Assembly (NCBI GenBank): GCA_014381555.1
Contig: JACNLO010000057.1
Coordinates: 1-64,000, forward strand
Origin: Planctomycetota bacterium
GTDB lineage: Bacteria; Planctomycetota; Phycisphaerae; Phycisphaerales; SM1A02
Direction: 5' to 3'
DNA length: 64,000 bases
Position numbers and translations under genes: made by a program. Numbering within the stretch: the stretch's first letter is position 1; the number at the start of each line of letters is the position of its first letter. The notes under the pieces were generated by a model. That model was not told where the DNA came from and did not search any database. It saw only the letters and a list, made by a program, of their open reading frames with translations. Of the stretch, positions 24,895 through 34,193 are shown in pieces.

Positions 24895-26108
24895 CGACGA
24901 CTTCAAATATATCAAGAACCGTAAACGATATCATCGGAACTATTCTTCCTGAGTTAATTACTATCAGGCATGACCTCCACAAGCATCCAGAACTTGGTTA
25001 CAACGAAACTCGAACGAGTGGGGTCATTCAAGATTTCTTAACAAAAATTGAGGTCCCCTTTGAAGCAGGGCTTGCAAAGGGCACAGGAGTCCTTGGGCAT
25101 CTTGAGGGGAACGGTGACAATTCGATTGCGCTGCGAGCGGACATTGACGCTCTGCCCATCACTGAAGAAAATGAATTTGATTGGAAATCCATCCACGAAG
25201 GGTGCATGCACGCGTGCGGTCACGATGGGCACACAACAATTTTGCTTGGAGCAGCAAAAGTTTTGTCGACTATTGCAAAAGAACAAGAGTTACCAAACCC
25301 AGTCACATTTGTTTTCCAACCCGCGGAAGAAGGCGGTGGCGGTGGAGAACAGATGGTACTTGATGGGTGCCTTGATGGTTCACGTATTGGCAAACCAGTA
25401 GGAATGATGTTCGGCCTGCACGGCTGGCCTCAACAAAAACTTAACGATGTTGCAACTAAGGTAGGCCCCATGCTTGCAGCTGACATCGGAGTCAACGTTA
25501 CCATTCGTGGTGTAGGTGGACACGCTGCTTTCCCACACCTTTGCTGTGATCCGATTTTGTGTGCTTCTCAACTCGTACTTGCACTACAGCAACTCGCGTC
25601 GAGAAATACTGATCCCCTTGATGCTCTGGTAGTTTCAATAACTCAGTTCAATGGAGGTTCGGCGCACAACATTATTCCAGAAGAAGTCAAACTAGTTGGC
25701 ACCATGAGATATCTTGAACAAGAAACTGGTGAGATGGCAAAAAAACGATTTGTCGAGATTGTGAATGGTGTTGCCACAGCACATGGTTGTGAAGCGTCCA
25801 TCACATTGCATGATGGTTATCCAGTCACTCGCAATGATGAGAAGGCGGTTGAAACATTTTTTGAAATAGCAAACGAAACTTTATTAGAGGACCAGGTTTT
25901 ACTTTTTGAAAAACCGGTAATGGGAGGCGAGGATTTTTCATATTATTGCAAAGAAGTGCCTTCTTGCTTTTTTGCACTTGGACTACTTCCCCAAGACAAA
26001 GAATCAATGCCTTCGTTACATCAGCCAACATTCGATTTCAATGACGATGCAATCAAAACAGGTATAACTATGTTTTGTGCCCTCGCTCTTCAAACAAAAT
26101 TAAATTGA
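24891..26108 (+). CDS. M20-family amidohydrolase (amino acylase/hippurate hydrolase-like)
   Basis: 405 residues. RHDLHKHPELGYNETRTS, then HACGHDGHTTILLGAA, PAEEGGGGGEQM, FGLHGWP and the late LHQPTFDFND supply the metal-binding Cys/His/Glu ligands of the M20D subgroup. These enzymes cleave N-acyl amino acids, hippurate or related amides in the cytoplasm. Start ATG 24891 overlaps the GGQ gene stop by four bases. It converges on the HD-GYP gene with a 9-base overlap of the ends. Confidence 0.93.
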   Translation: MTTTSNISRTVNDIIGTILPELITIRHDLHKHPELGYNETRTSGVIQDFLTKIEVPFEAGLAKGTGVLGHLEGNGDNSIALRADIDALPITEENEFDWKSIHEGCMHACGHDGHTTILLGAAKVLSTIAKEQELPNPVTFVFQPAEEGGGGGEQMVLDGCLDGSRIGKPVGMMFGLHGWPQQKLNDVATKVGPMLAADIGVNVTIRGVGGHAAFPHLCCDPILCASQLVLALQQLASRNTDPLDALVVSITQFNGGSAHNIIPEEVKLVGTMRYLEQETGEMAKKRFVEIVNGVATAHGCEASITLHDGYPVTRNDEKAVETFFEIANETLLEDQVLLFEKPVMGGEDFSYYCKEVPSCFFALGLLPQDKESMPSLHQPTFDFNDDAIKTGITMFCALALQTKLN

Positions 26109-27632
26109 TGCTTGTGAAATATGAAAATCAATCATGACATCGTAGTGGATGAAATTGATTTTCAAAAATAACTCTGCAAGTTCCGGGTCAAACTGCGAAC
26201 CTGCACAAGCTGTTATTTCTTCAAGAACTTCGGATCTACTCATTTTCTCTCGATACGAACGAGAAGAGCACATAGCATCAAATGCATCTGCAATTCCAAG
26301 AATACGTCCAAAAAGTGGTGTCTCTTCACCTTTTGTCCCGTCAGGATACCCACCGCCATCCCACCTTTCATGGTGAGAGCGTACTCCAGGAAGTACTGAA
26401 TGCAGTTGATGGACTTCTCGTAATATGTTTTCGCCAATAACTGGATGAGCTCGAATCTGATTAAATTCTTCGTCGGTCAATCTTCCGGGTTTTCGAAGAA
26501 TTGCTTCAGGAATACCAATCTTTCCTATGTCGTGCACTAATCCACAAATATGAACTTGCTCTATTGTTGTCGAATCAAGTTCCATAATTTGAGCAAGTTC
26601 TTTTGATAGCCATGCCACTCGCTCAGAGTGCCCACAGGTGTACGTATCCTTCGCATCAATTGCATTAACGAGTGCTGAAACAGTTCCAAGAAGAAAACCG
26701 TGCCTTTCTTCAGTGTATCTTCGTTCAATGTCCGCACGCTTTAAGTTTGACATCGCAAGTGAAGCAATTTCTGCTAGACCTGTGCAATATTCAATATCCT
26801 CATCAGCGGTTTCTCCTCTAGCTTGCCCTTCTCGGTTATCAAGATAGATACATCCTGCGACTGACTTACCAATCATGATGGGAACACACAATGCTTCCTC
26901 GATGTTGTATTGCATAATGCTCTGTGCTTCTTGTTCAATTACTTCTGTCTTCTGAAACCGAACTGGTTCCCCTTCCATAGCAGCATCAAGTAATGAGCGA
27001 CTAATATTGAGTGAGCCATCAGAAGCAACTCTTCCTTTGGTTGCAAGTATTTCAACTCGATCCCCTCCTACTGCTCTTAAGATTGCAACATTTCTAAACA
27101 ACGTTCCAGCGCTTGCAGCTGTAGCGATTGCTAGAGCCATATCTGTTTCTGATTCCGACGCATGAAAAATTCGGCTACATTCTAGTAACCCCTGCAATCG
27201 TTCTTGTGCCAGTTTTACACCGCTCTGGGTACGGTCAATTCGAAGAATCGAAGTGCCACGAACTGATTTAGCATCATCAAATGTTTCAGAGTAAAGATTC
27301 CCTGCATTACGATCAATAATTTGAAAGGTAAATGGTTCGATTGTGATGAGATCACCAGGATGCAAACGAATGGGTTTTGAATCTTTTAATTTAATTCCAT
27401 TGATAAATGTTCCATGCCGAGATCCACTATCTTGAATTTTCCAGATAGGGTCACCGTCTGATGTATGTTTGACAATAACTGCGTGATTTCGTGAAACTGT
27501 CGCTCCAGATGGCAGTGCAAGTGTATGTTCTGCCCCCCTACCGATTGTGATTGGTGCGTCGCCATCTAACATCAGCGAATGAAACACTGGTCCATGCAAT
27601 GTCTCTAGCACGAGTTTTTGATGCTCTGTCAT
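26100..27632 (-). CDS. FHA-GAF-HD-GYP signalling protein
   Basis: 510 residues from ATG 27632. An N-terminal FHA domain (about 1-105) has IGRG, SRNHAVI and GTFING and should bind phosphothreonine. A GAF-like domain (about 125-300) follows. The C-terminal HD-GYP domain has CGHSERVAWL, HDIGKIGIPEA, SHHERWDGGGYPDG and DAFDAM, all the residues for cyclic di-GMP phosphodiesterase activity. FHA input suggests a link to Ser/Thr kinase signalling. Divergent from the ribosomal protein operon. Confidence 0.92.
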   Translation of the reverse strand: MTEHQKLVLETLHGPVFHSLMLDGDAPITIGRGAEHTLALPSGATVSRNHAVIVKHTSDGDPIWKIQDSGSRHGTFINGIKLKDSKPIRLHPGDLITIEPFTFQIIDRNAGNLYSETFDDAKSVRGTSILRIDRTQSGVKLAQERLQGLLECSRIFHASESETDMALAIATAASAGTLFRNVAILRAVGGDRVEILATKGRVASDGSLNISRSLLDAAMEGEPVRFQKTEVIEQEAQSIMQYNIEEALCVPIMIGKSVAGCIYLDNREGQARGETADEDIEYCTGLAEIASLAMSNLKRADIERRYTEERHGFLLGTVSALVNAIDAKDTYTCGHSERVAWLSKELAQIMELDSTTIEQVHICGLVHDIGKIGIPEAILRKPGRLTDEEFNQIRAHPVIGENILREVHQLHSVLPGVRSHHERWDGGGYPDGTKGEETPLFGRILGIADAFDAMCSSRSYREKMSRSEVLEEITACAGSQFDPELAELFLKINFIHYDVMIDFHISQASI

Positions 27633-27681
27633 ACCTTGTATAGAATACCGTGAGAATTGTGTGCAGTCCCCAAACGTAGTG

Positions 27682-27710
27682 TTGCTCGATAGCGAAGTCT
27701 TTGCTACACT
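27682..27710 (+). promoter_or_regulatory. promoter of the rplK operon
   Basis: TTGCTC (27682-27687), a 17-base spacer and TACACT (27705-27710), placing the start roughly 85 bases before rplK. Confidence 0.65.
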
Positions 27711-27802
27711 ACCACGTTCACTAAAAACACCGTTACTACCACTGCGTCGTGACTTGCTGGCCAGCATTCACACAGAACGTTGGTGGAAGGCAGGAGAATC
27801 AC

Positions 27803-28231
27803 ATGGCCAAAAAGATAGAAAAGCAATTTAAGGTGCTAGCACCCGGCGGTCAAGCCACACCAGCACCCCCTCTTGGTCCTGCATTAGGCGCAAATGGCGT
27901 GAATCCAGGGCAATTTATTCAACTATTTAATGATCGAACACGCGATCTCAACGGAAAAATCGTTGGTTGCATCATTACGCTGTATGCGGATCGATCATTT
28001 GATATTGAGATAAAGTCATCTCCCGCAGCAGTGCTCTTACGAGCTGCAGCTGGAATTGAAAAGGGCTCGGGAGTACCTCATACTGAAAAAGTGGGCTCGG
28101 TCACAAAAGATCAAGTCAGAGCCATCGCTGAAGAAAAAATGGAAGATCTCAATGCTGCATGTATCGAGTCAGCAATGCGGATTATCGAGGGTACCGCCCG
28201 CTCAATGGGCGTGACTGTGGAGGGAGCATAA
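27803..28231 (+). CDS. rplK: 50S ribosomal protein L11
   Basis: 142 residues. [26 protein letters not shown] is the L11 signature. It binds 23S rRNA in the GTPase-associated centre. ATG 27803 has AGGAGA upstream. First gene of the operon. secE and nusG, often just upstream, are not here. Confidence 0.97.
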   Translation: MAKKIEKQFKVLAPGGQATPAPPLGPALGANGVNPGQFIQLFNDRTRDLNGKIVGCIITLYADRSFDIEIKSSPAAVLLRAAAGIEKGSGVPHTEKVGSVTKDQVRAIAEEKMEDLNAACIESAMRIIEGTARSMGVTVEGA

Positions 28232-28234
28232 ACC

Positions 28235-28918
28235 ATGCCACGAATAACAAAACGGCAAAAAGCGAATCTGGAAATTGCTACGAAAGGGAAAATGCCCCAC
28301 AGCGTCCCAGAAGCAGTAAAACTACTAAAAACATATCCCGCAGCCAAGTTTGATCAAACTGTAGAGGTTGCGGTCCATCTATCTATTGACCCAAGGCAAG
28401 CCGATCAGCAACTACGAGGCTCCGTATCGATGCCCAAAGGTGTTGGGCGATCTGCCAAAGTCATTTGTTTCTGTGGCAAGGATAAAGAAGATGCAGCTAA
28501 AGCTGCAGGTGCAATCGAAGCGGGTTCTGAAGAACTCGTAAAGAAAATTGAAGGCGGTTGGCTTGACTTTGACGTTGCAATCGCCTCACCAGATATGATG
28601 CGATTTGTAGGTAAGCTTGGACGCCAACTAGGTCCAAAAGGCCTCATGCCTTCACCAAAAGCAGGTACTGTGACACCAGATATCGAAACTGCAGTTGCTG
28701 AATTCGCTGCAGGTAAGGTCGAATATCGTAATGATGATGGTGGAAATATCCACTGTATCGTTGGAAAAATTAGCTTTTCAGAGGAAGATCTCACTGAAAA
28801 TCTAAACTTTTTTATCAACCTCATTTCAAAAGCACGCCCAGCAGCCGTAAAAGGTGAATTCATCAAGAATTGTTCAATTAGTGCCACAATGACCCCAAGC
28901 GTAAAGGTAGCAACATAA
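28235..28918 (+). CDS. rplA: 50S ribosomal protein L1
   Basis: 227 residues with the L1 signature VAIASPDMMRFVGKLG followed by GPKGLMPSPKAGTV. It builds the L1 stalk and in other bacteria represses its own operon by binding the leader. Three bases after rplK. Confidence 0.97.
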   Translation: MPRITKRQKANLEIATKGKMPHSVPEAVKLLKTYPAAKFDQTVEVAVHLSIDPRQADQQLRGSVSMPKGVGRSAKVICFCGKDKEDAAKAAGAIEAGSEELVKKIEGGWLDFDVAIASPDMMRFVGKLGRQLGPKGLMPSPKAGTVTPDIETAVAEFAAGKVEYRNDDGGNIHCIVGKISFSEEDLTENLNFFINLISKARPAAVKGEFIKNCSISATMTPSVKVAT

Positions 28919-28945
28919 ACTGCTACTCCCTAAGGAGTTACACCA

Positions 28946-29491
28946 ATGAGTAAACAAATCAAAAATATGATTGTTTCCGATTACAAACGCCGTTTTAGCG
29001 ATGTTAAGAATGCGTTAATCATCGATATCCGTGGCATTGAAGCAAACGAGAATAACAACCTTCGTGTTGACCTTCTTGGTAAAGATATCCACATCACAGT
29101 TTTAAAAAATAGTCTTGCAAAAACTGCGTTTGAAGGCACTTCCCTTGAGGTTCTTTCAACCACACTTACTGGTCCTTCCGCGCTTGTATTCGGTGGTGAT
29201 TCGGTCGTCGATGTTGCTCGAAATATCGTCGACTGGGCTAAAAAAGTCAAAAAGCTTGACTTAAAGGCGGCAGTGCTCGATGGAGAGTTGTTTGATGGCC
29301 CCGATGGGGTAAAGCGTCTCAGCGACTTCCCAACGAAAGAAGAAGCGCAGGGTACAGTCATCCAGTTGGTTCTTTCACCTGCTGGAAATCTCGTAAAAGC
29401 AGCTACAAGTCCAGGTGGCAACGTAATGGGAATTATCAAAGAAATCAGAACTCGTTTAGAAGAGGGAAACAAGGTCGAAAAGATCGCCTAA
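28946..29491 (+). CDS. rplJ: 50S ribosomal protein L10
   Basis: 181 residues. It anchors L7/L12 dimers to the ribosome. The N-terminal rRNA-binding domain includes VLKNSLAKTAFEGT and GPSALVFG; the C-terminal helix binds L12. TAAGGAG lies ahead of ATG 28946. A 110-base gap to rplL holds no gene. Confidence 0.96.
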   Translation: MSKQIKNMIVSDYKRRFSDVKNALIIDIRGIEANENNNLRVDLLGKDIHITVLKNSLAKTAFEGTSLEVLSTTLTGPSALVFGGDSVVDVARNIVDWAKKVKKLDLKAAVLDGELFDGPDGVKRLSDFPTKEEAQGTVIQLVLSPAGNLVKAATSPGGNVMGIIKEIRTRLEEGNKVEKIA

Positions 29492-29601
29492 TCAACACGA
29501 GAAGTACACGACATCGCGTTTGGGACTGGCCCGTGAGGGTTAAAAGTCACACAGGGTGGCTCCTCTCCCACGCATGACACCTTAAGTTATGGAGTATGAA
29601 C

Positions 29602-30009
29602 ATGTCCGAAGAAGCAACAGCAACAAAAGAATTTGATAAAGCAATCAGCAAAATTGGCGATGAAATCGCTGGTCTTACTTTGACTCAAGCAGTCGATTTA
29701 GCTGATTACATGAAAGATACCTACGGTATTGAACCAGCAGCAGGCGGTGCAGTAATGATGGCAGGCCCAGCTGGTGGCGATGGTGGTGAGGACGAACAAA
29801 CAGAGTTTGATGTTATTCTTGAAGCTTGCGGCGACAAGAAAATTGCAGTCATCAAAGCTGTTCGTGAAATAACTGGTCTAGGGCTAAAAGAAGCCAAGGC
29901 ATTGGTTGACGAAGCACCAAAAGCAGTCAAAGAGAAGGTGTCCGACGACGAAGCTAACGATATCAAAGGCAAACTTGAAGAAGCAGGCGCAAGCGTCACA
30001 ATCAAGTAA
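29602..30009 (+). CDS. rplL: 50S ribosomal protein L7/L12
   Basis: 135 residues. An N-terminal dimerisation helix, a short Ala/Gly hinge ([14 protein letters not shown]), and the C-terminal factor-binding domain with [23 protein letters not shown] 29602 is chosen over 29596 because GGAG at 29591-29594 is seven bases away. The N-terminal region is somewhat longer and more acidic than average. Confidence 0.96.
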   Translation: MSEEATATKEFDKAISKIGDEIAGLTLTQAVDLADYMKDTYGIEPAAGGAVMMAGPAGGDGGEDEQTEFDVILEACGDKKIAVIKAVREITGLGLKEAKALVDEAPKAVKEKVSDDEANDIKGKLEEAGASVTIK

Positions 30010-30032
30010 CCTATTGCTAGTCTAAAACTTAG

Positions 30033-30067
30033 AGCAGCGAGTACATCTGTACTCGCTGCTTTTTTTC
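30033..30067 (+). terminator. intrinsic terminator/attenuator between rplL and rpoB
   Basis: Perfect 11-bp stem gcagcgagtac/gtactcgctgc with the loop atct, followed by a run of eight T. In other bacteria a similar site lets only part of transcription continue into rpoBC. Confidence 0.9.
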
Positions 30068-30350
30068 TGCACTGACAATGTAGGTATTATTTCATGGATA
30101 ATCCTTCCTCGTCCGATAACCAACGACCAATCAACTCCCAGTACAAAATGCTTGACCATTCTAAAAAATAAAAAAATAATAATAAAAGTTCAAGTTTTTG
30201 ACCCCGCTCCTTGCCCAAAAATAGCGCTTCGTATACCCTACGTGGCTCGGCAGCGGCGGTCGCGGCAACTTGGAAGACACAGTAAGAAACACACATAAAA
30301 ACAGACAAACTGCCTTTCAACGCAGTAACGGTCAGTTATGAGGTTTATTT
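30068..30350 (+). other. gene-free rpoB leader region
   Basis: About 283 bases between the terminator and rpoB. An A/T-rich stretch near 30165-30190 is followed by TTGACC (30198) and TATACC (30232). The best spaced pair is CTTGCC 30210-30215 with TATACC 30232-30237 (16 bases), a weak candidate rpoB promoter. The rest, a ~110-base leader, shows no clear hairpin. Confidence 0.4.
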
Positions 30351-33300
30351 ATGGCGACGATTACGGTACGCGATTTTTCAAAACGCGGAGATGCAATTCC
30401 TGTACCACCACTTACAAAAGTTCAGGGTGAAGCGTACGAAAGACTCATTCAATCTGATCTTGAACCATTAAAAAGAAAACCAATCGGGATTGAAGCGCTT
30501 CTTCGTGAAGTCTTTCCTATTGAAGCATACGACGGTTCAATGCGTGTTGAATATTTATATTACAAACTCGATGAGCCAAGGTACACAGTAGATGAATGCA
30601 AAGAACTTAGACTTACGTACGGTCGCCCATTTAAAATAGGTGTCCGTTTTGTTAGAGATGGTATTGCAGAAGTACTAGAAGAAGAAATTTATATTGGTGA
30701 AATTCCACTTCTTATCGGTGGTGGTGAATTTATCATTAATGGTTCTGAACGTTGCATTGTAAATCAACTTCACCGCTCCCCTGGTGTCGACTTTTCAATT
30801 CAAGACGACATGGGTGATCGACAATTGCATAAAGCAAGAATCATCCCAGAACGTGGTTCATGGATAGAAATTGAAGTCACGAAAAAAGATGTCTTAGCGA
30901 TGAAGATTGACCAATCTGCAAAAATCGCAGCTACAACATTCCTCAGAGCACTTGACGAAGAATATAGTTCGACTGAAAAAATTCTTGATAAGTTCTACGA
31001 TGTCAAGGAAATGTCAGTAAATAAGTTGAAACCTGAGTATTACTCAGCTGAACTCATTATTGATTCTGACACTGGGGAAGAACTCTGCAAAATTGGTGCT
31101 CAAATTGGCGACGCCTATGAAGCAATCCTTGCTTCTCCAATAAAAAAGATTTCGGTTATTGCAGACCCACCAGATGCACTAATTTTAAACACGCTCGCTG
31201 TTGAAAAACTTGACTTCCTTGCAGATGCAACTGAACACGAAGCATCACTATTAAAGATTTATGGTCGATTACGCCCAGGAAACCCACCACAAGTTGATAA
31301 AGCTCGTGCATTATTTGCTGACAAATTCTTCGATGACAACCGATACCGTCTTGGAAAAGTTGGACGCTTCCGCATCAATCGTAAATTTGATATGGAAATC
31401 TCTGAAGATGTAATGCATCTTCGACCAGAAGATTTCATAGCTGTAATCGAGTACATGCTCGACTTACGATCACGAAAAGATTCTGCTCACATTGACGATA
31501 TAGACCACTTAGGTAACCGTCGCTTGAGAACATTGGATGAACTTGCTGTTGAAGAAATGCGAAAAGGTTTCCTCAAACTTCGACGAACTGTTCAAGAGCG
31601 AATGAGCGTTAAAGATCCAGACGAACTCAATAAGGTTGCAGATCTTGTCAACTCCAAGGCGGTAAGTTCTGCCATTGATTTCTTCTTTGGAAGAAGTGAA
31701 CTTTCTCAAGTAGTTGACCAAACAAATCCACTCTCCATGCTCGTTCACGAACGTCGACTCTCTGCATTAGGACCTGGCGGACTCAACAGAAAACGTGCTG
31801 GGTTTGAAGTTCGCGATGTTCATATTTCTCACTATGGTCGTATTTGCCCAATTGAAACTCCTGAAGGCACCAACATTGGTCTCATTGCTTCTCTTGGTAT
31901 CTATGCAAAAATTGATGAATATGGCTTCATTCAAACACCATATCGTGCTGTTCAACGGAATAAAGCCACTGATGAAGTTTGCTTTCTCCGAGCTGATGAA
32001 GAAATGAATTCGGTCCTTGCCCCAACTGAAGTCCTCGATGAAAAAGGAAAAATCACTGGCGATCATGTTATTGCTCGTCGCAGTGGTGAGCTCACCCAAG
32101 TTGATTCGAATGAAGTTAAGTACATTGATATTTCTCCAAAACAGCTTGTGGGAGTTTCTGCATCACTAATCCCATTCCTGGAACACGATGATGCCAACCG
32201 TGCTTTGATGGGTTCAAACATGCAACGCCAAGCAGTCCCACTCATTATTCCTGACCCTCCAATTGTGGCAACAGGGATGGAGAAAATTGTCGGCCATTAT
32301 TCAGGCATGTTGGTCAAAGCAAAACAAGGTGGCAAAGTTACATATGTCGATTCTAGGCGAATTTTAATTGATAACTCTGATGAATATATTCTTAAGACCT
32401 TTAGAGGTCTTAATGAACGAACCTGCCAATCGCAAAAGCCAATTGTTAAAATTGGCGACACGGTCAAGAAGGGACAAATCATAGCTGATGGTGCTTCTAC
32501 CGTGAACGGCGAACTCGCTATTGGCAAAAATGTCCTCGTTGCCTTCAATACTTTTGATGGCTACAACTTTGAAGATGCAATTGTCATCTCTGAACGTCTT
32601 GTCAAAGACGATGTCTTTACCTCAATCCACATCAATTCATATGAGGTTGAAGTACGAGACACTAAACTTGGCAAGGAAGAATTCACGTGCGATATTCCAA
32701 ACGTCTCCGAGAGACAATTGATGAATCTCAATGAAGATGGCATCATTAGGCAAGGCGCTCGGGTTGGACCAAATGACATTCTTGTGGGCAAAGTTGTTCC
32801 AAAAAGTAAAAACGAACTAACTCCAGAAGAAAAATTGCTTCATGCAATCTTTGGTCGCGCCGGTGAGGATGTTAAAAACGAATCGCTCAATGTTCCTGCA
32901 GGATCAAGCGGTGTTGTTATTGGCACTAACCACTTCAGTCGACGTATGCACCTGGACTCTGATCAAAAGAAACAGATCAAGAGAAAAATGGATGCTTATG
33001 AAGATGAGATGAATAATATTGCCATAACTCTCTTTAGAGACATGGTCAGCGAAATGAATGCGATTCTAGGTACCGAAATGGTTGACCCAGCTACTCGCCA
33101 AAAAGTTGGTCTCTCAGATATTCCTGAGGTTATCATTGAACAGATTGATGGTTTCTCTGAGAAATGGGTTAAGGGCTCAAAAGACGCAAAGATAGAAGCT
33201 GCAAAAATCCAAGATCAATATTGGCCACGCATTGAAGCACTGTACAAGGAACGGGAACGAAAACTCGCACACATGAAACGTGGTGATGAACTTCCATCGG

Positions 33301-34136
33301 GTGTCCTTGAAAAAGTTGTCGTGTATCTGGCAAACAAGCGTACTATTTCTGTAGGTGACAAAATGGCTGGTCGACACGGGAACAAAGGCGTGATTGCTCG
33401 TATCGTTCCAGAAGAAGACATGCCATTCATGGATGACGGTACTCCCGTAGACATTCTTCTCAATCCACTGGGTGTGCCATCTCGAATGAATGTAGGACAG
33501 TTGTTGGAGTTACACCTAGGCTGGGCAGCAAAAGTTCTCGGGTTCCAAGCTGTTACACCAGTGTTTGATGGAGCTACCGAAGCCGAAGTTCTTGGTGCAA
33601 TTGAAGAAGCAAACAATACTGTCCTTGCAAAACGAGAGCATTTTGAAGAAACAGGTGAAAACCCAGGTACTTCTAAAGAAATTTTGGCAAAAATCCCCTT
33701 TGCTGGAAAAGTGCAACTACACGATGGTCGCACGGGTGAACCATTTAAACAACCAAGTTCAGTCGGCGTGATGTACATGTTGAAATTACATCACTTGATT
33801 GATGACAAAATCCATGCACGATCAACAGGTCCTTACAGTTTAATTACCCAACAACCCCTTGGCGGTAAAGCTCGTACTGGCGGCCAACGATTTGGCGAGA
33901 TGGAAGTTTGGGCTTTAGAGGGTTACGGCGCAGCGTACATGTTGCAAGAATTGCTCACAGTTAAAAGTGACGATGTAGAAGGCCGTACGAAAATTTATGA
34001 CTCCATCGTGAAGGGCACCAATGTCCTAGAAGCAGGTATGCCCGTCGTGTTTGACGTGTTATGCCACGAGATAAGAGGTCTTTGTATGAATATTGAGTTG
34101 GAGAAGGATCAAGAAGAAACTGGAAGTCTTCTCTGA
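30351..34136 (+). CDS. rpoB: DNA-directed RNA polymerase subunit beta
   Basis: 1261 residues. The lobe and fork regions include SPGVDFSIQDD and SALGPGGLNRKRAGFEVRDVH, the rifampicin-region LSALGPGG block. Further on come ICPIETPEGTNIGLI, NTFDGYNFEDAIVISE, GDKMAGRHGNKGVIARI and the C-terminal GGKARTGGQRFGEMEVWAL. All core blocks are present without a large lineage insert. It forms one side of the active-site cleft. Confidence 0.98.
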   Translation: MATITVRDFSKRGDAIPVPPLTKVQGEAYERLIQSDLEPLKRKPIGIEALLREVFPIEAYDGSMRVEYLYYKLDEPRYTVDECKELRLTYGRPFKIGVRFVRDGIAEVLEEEIYIGEIPLLIGGGEFIINGSERCIVNQLHRSPGVDFSIQDDMGDRQLHKARIIPERGSWIEIEVTKKDVLAMKIDQSAKIAATTFLRALDEEYSSTEKILDKFYDVKEMSVNKLKPEYYSAELIIDSDTGEELCKIGAQIGDAYEAILASPIKKISVIADPPDALILNTLAVEKLDFLADATEHEASLLKIYGRLRPGNPPQVDKARALFADKFFDDNRYRLGKVGRFRINRKFDMEISEDVMHLRPEDFIAVIEYMLDLRSRKDSAHIDDIDHLGNRRLRTLDELAVEEMRKGFLKLRRTVQERMSVKDPDELNKVADLVNSKAVSSAIDFFFGRSELSQVVDQTNPLSMLVHERRLSALGPGGLNRKRAGFEVRDVHISHYGRICPIETPEGTNIGLIASLGIYAKIDEYGFIQTPYRAVQRNKATDEVCFLRADEEMNSVLAPTEVLDEKGKITGDHVIARRSGELTQVDSNEVKYIDISPKQLVGVSASLIPFLEHDDANRALMGSNMQRQAVPLIIPDPPIVATGMEKIVGHYSGMLVKAKQGGKVTYVDSRRILIDNSDEYILKTFRGLNERTCQSQKPIVKIGDTVKKGQIIADGASTVNGELAIGKNVLVAFNTFDGYNFEDAIVISERLVKDDVFTSIHINSYEVEVRDTKLGKEEFTCDIPNVSERQLMNLNEDGIIRQGARVGPNDILVGKVVPKSKNELTPEEKLLHAIFGRAGEDVKNESLNVPAGSSGVVIGTNHFSRRMHLDSDQKKQIKRKMDAYEDEMNNIAITLFRDMVSEMNAILGTEMVDPATRQKVGLSDIPEVIIEQIDGFSEKWVKGSKDAKIEAAKIQDQYWPRIEALYKERERKLAHMKRGDELPSGVLEKVVVYLANKRTISVGDKMAGRHGNKGVIARIVPEEDMPFMDDGTPVDILLNPLGVPSRMNVGQLLELHLGWAAKVLGFQAVTPVFDGATEAEVLGAIEEANNTVLAKREHFEETGENPGTSKEILAKIPFAGKVQLHDGRTGEPFKQPSSVGVMYMLKLHHLIDDKIHARSTGPYSLITQQPLGGKARTGGQRFGEMEVWALEGYGAAYMLQELLTVKSDDVEGRTKIYDSIVKGTNVLEAGMPVVFDVLCHEIRGLCMNIELEKDQEETGSLL

Positions 34137-34193
34137 TCCAACCGTTCGTATTTTCGAAACGATCTTCAATACACCTGATAGGAATAAAAAACC

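Noticed and set aside
30094-30171. 25-codon ORF after the rplL terminator
   Set aside because: Short, polar, no ribosome site, and no sign of conservation can be judged. Not enough to call a gene.
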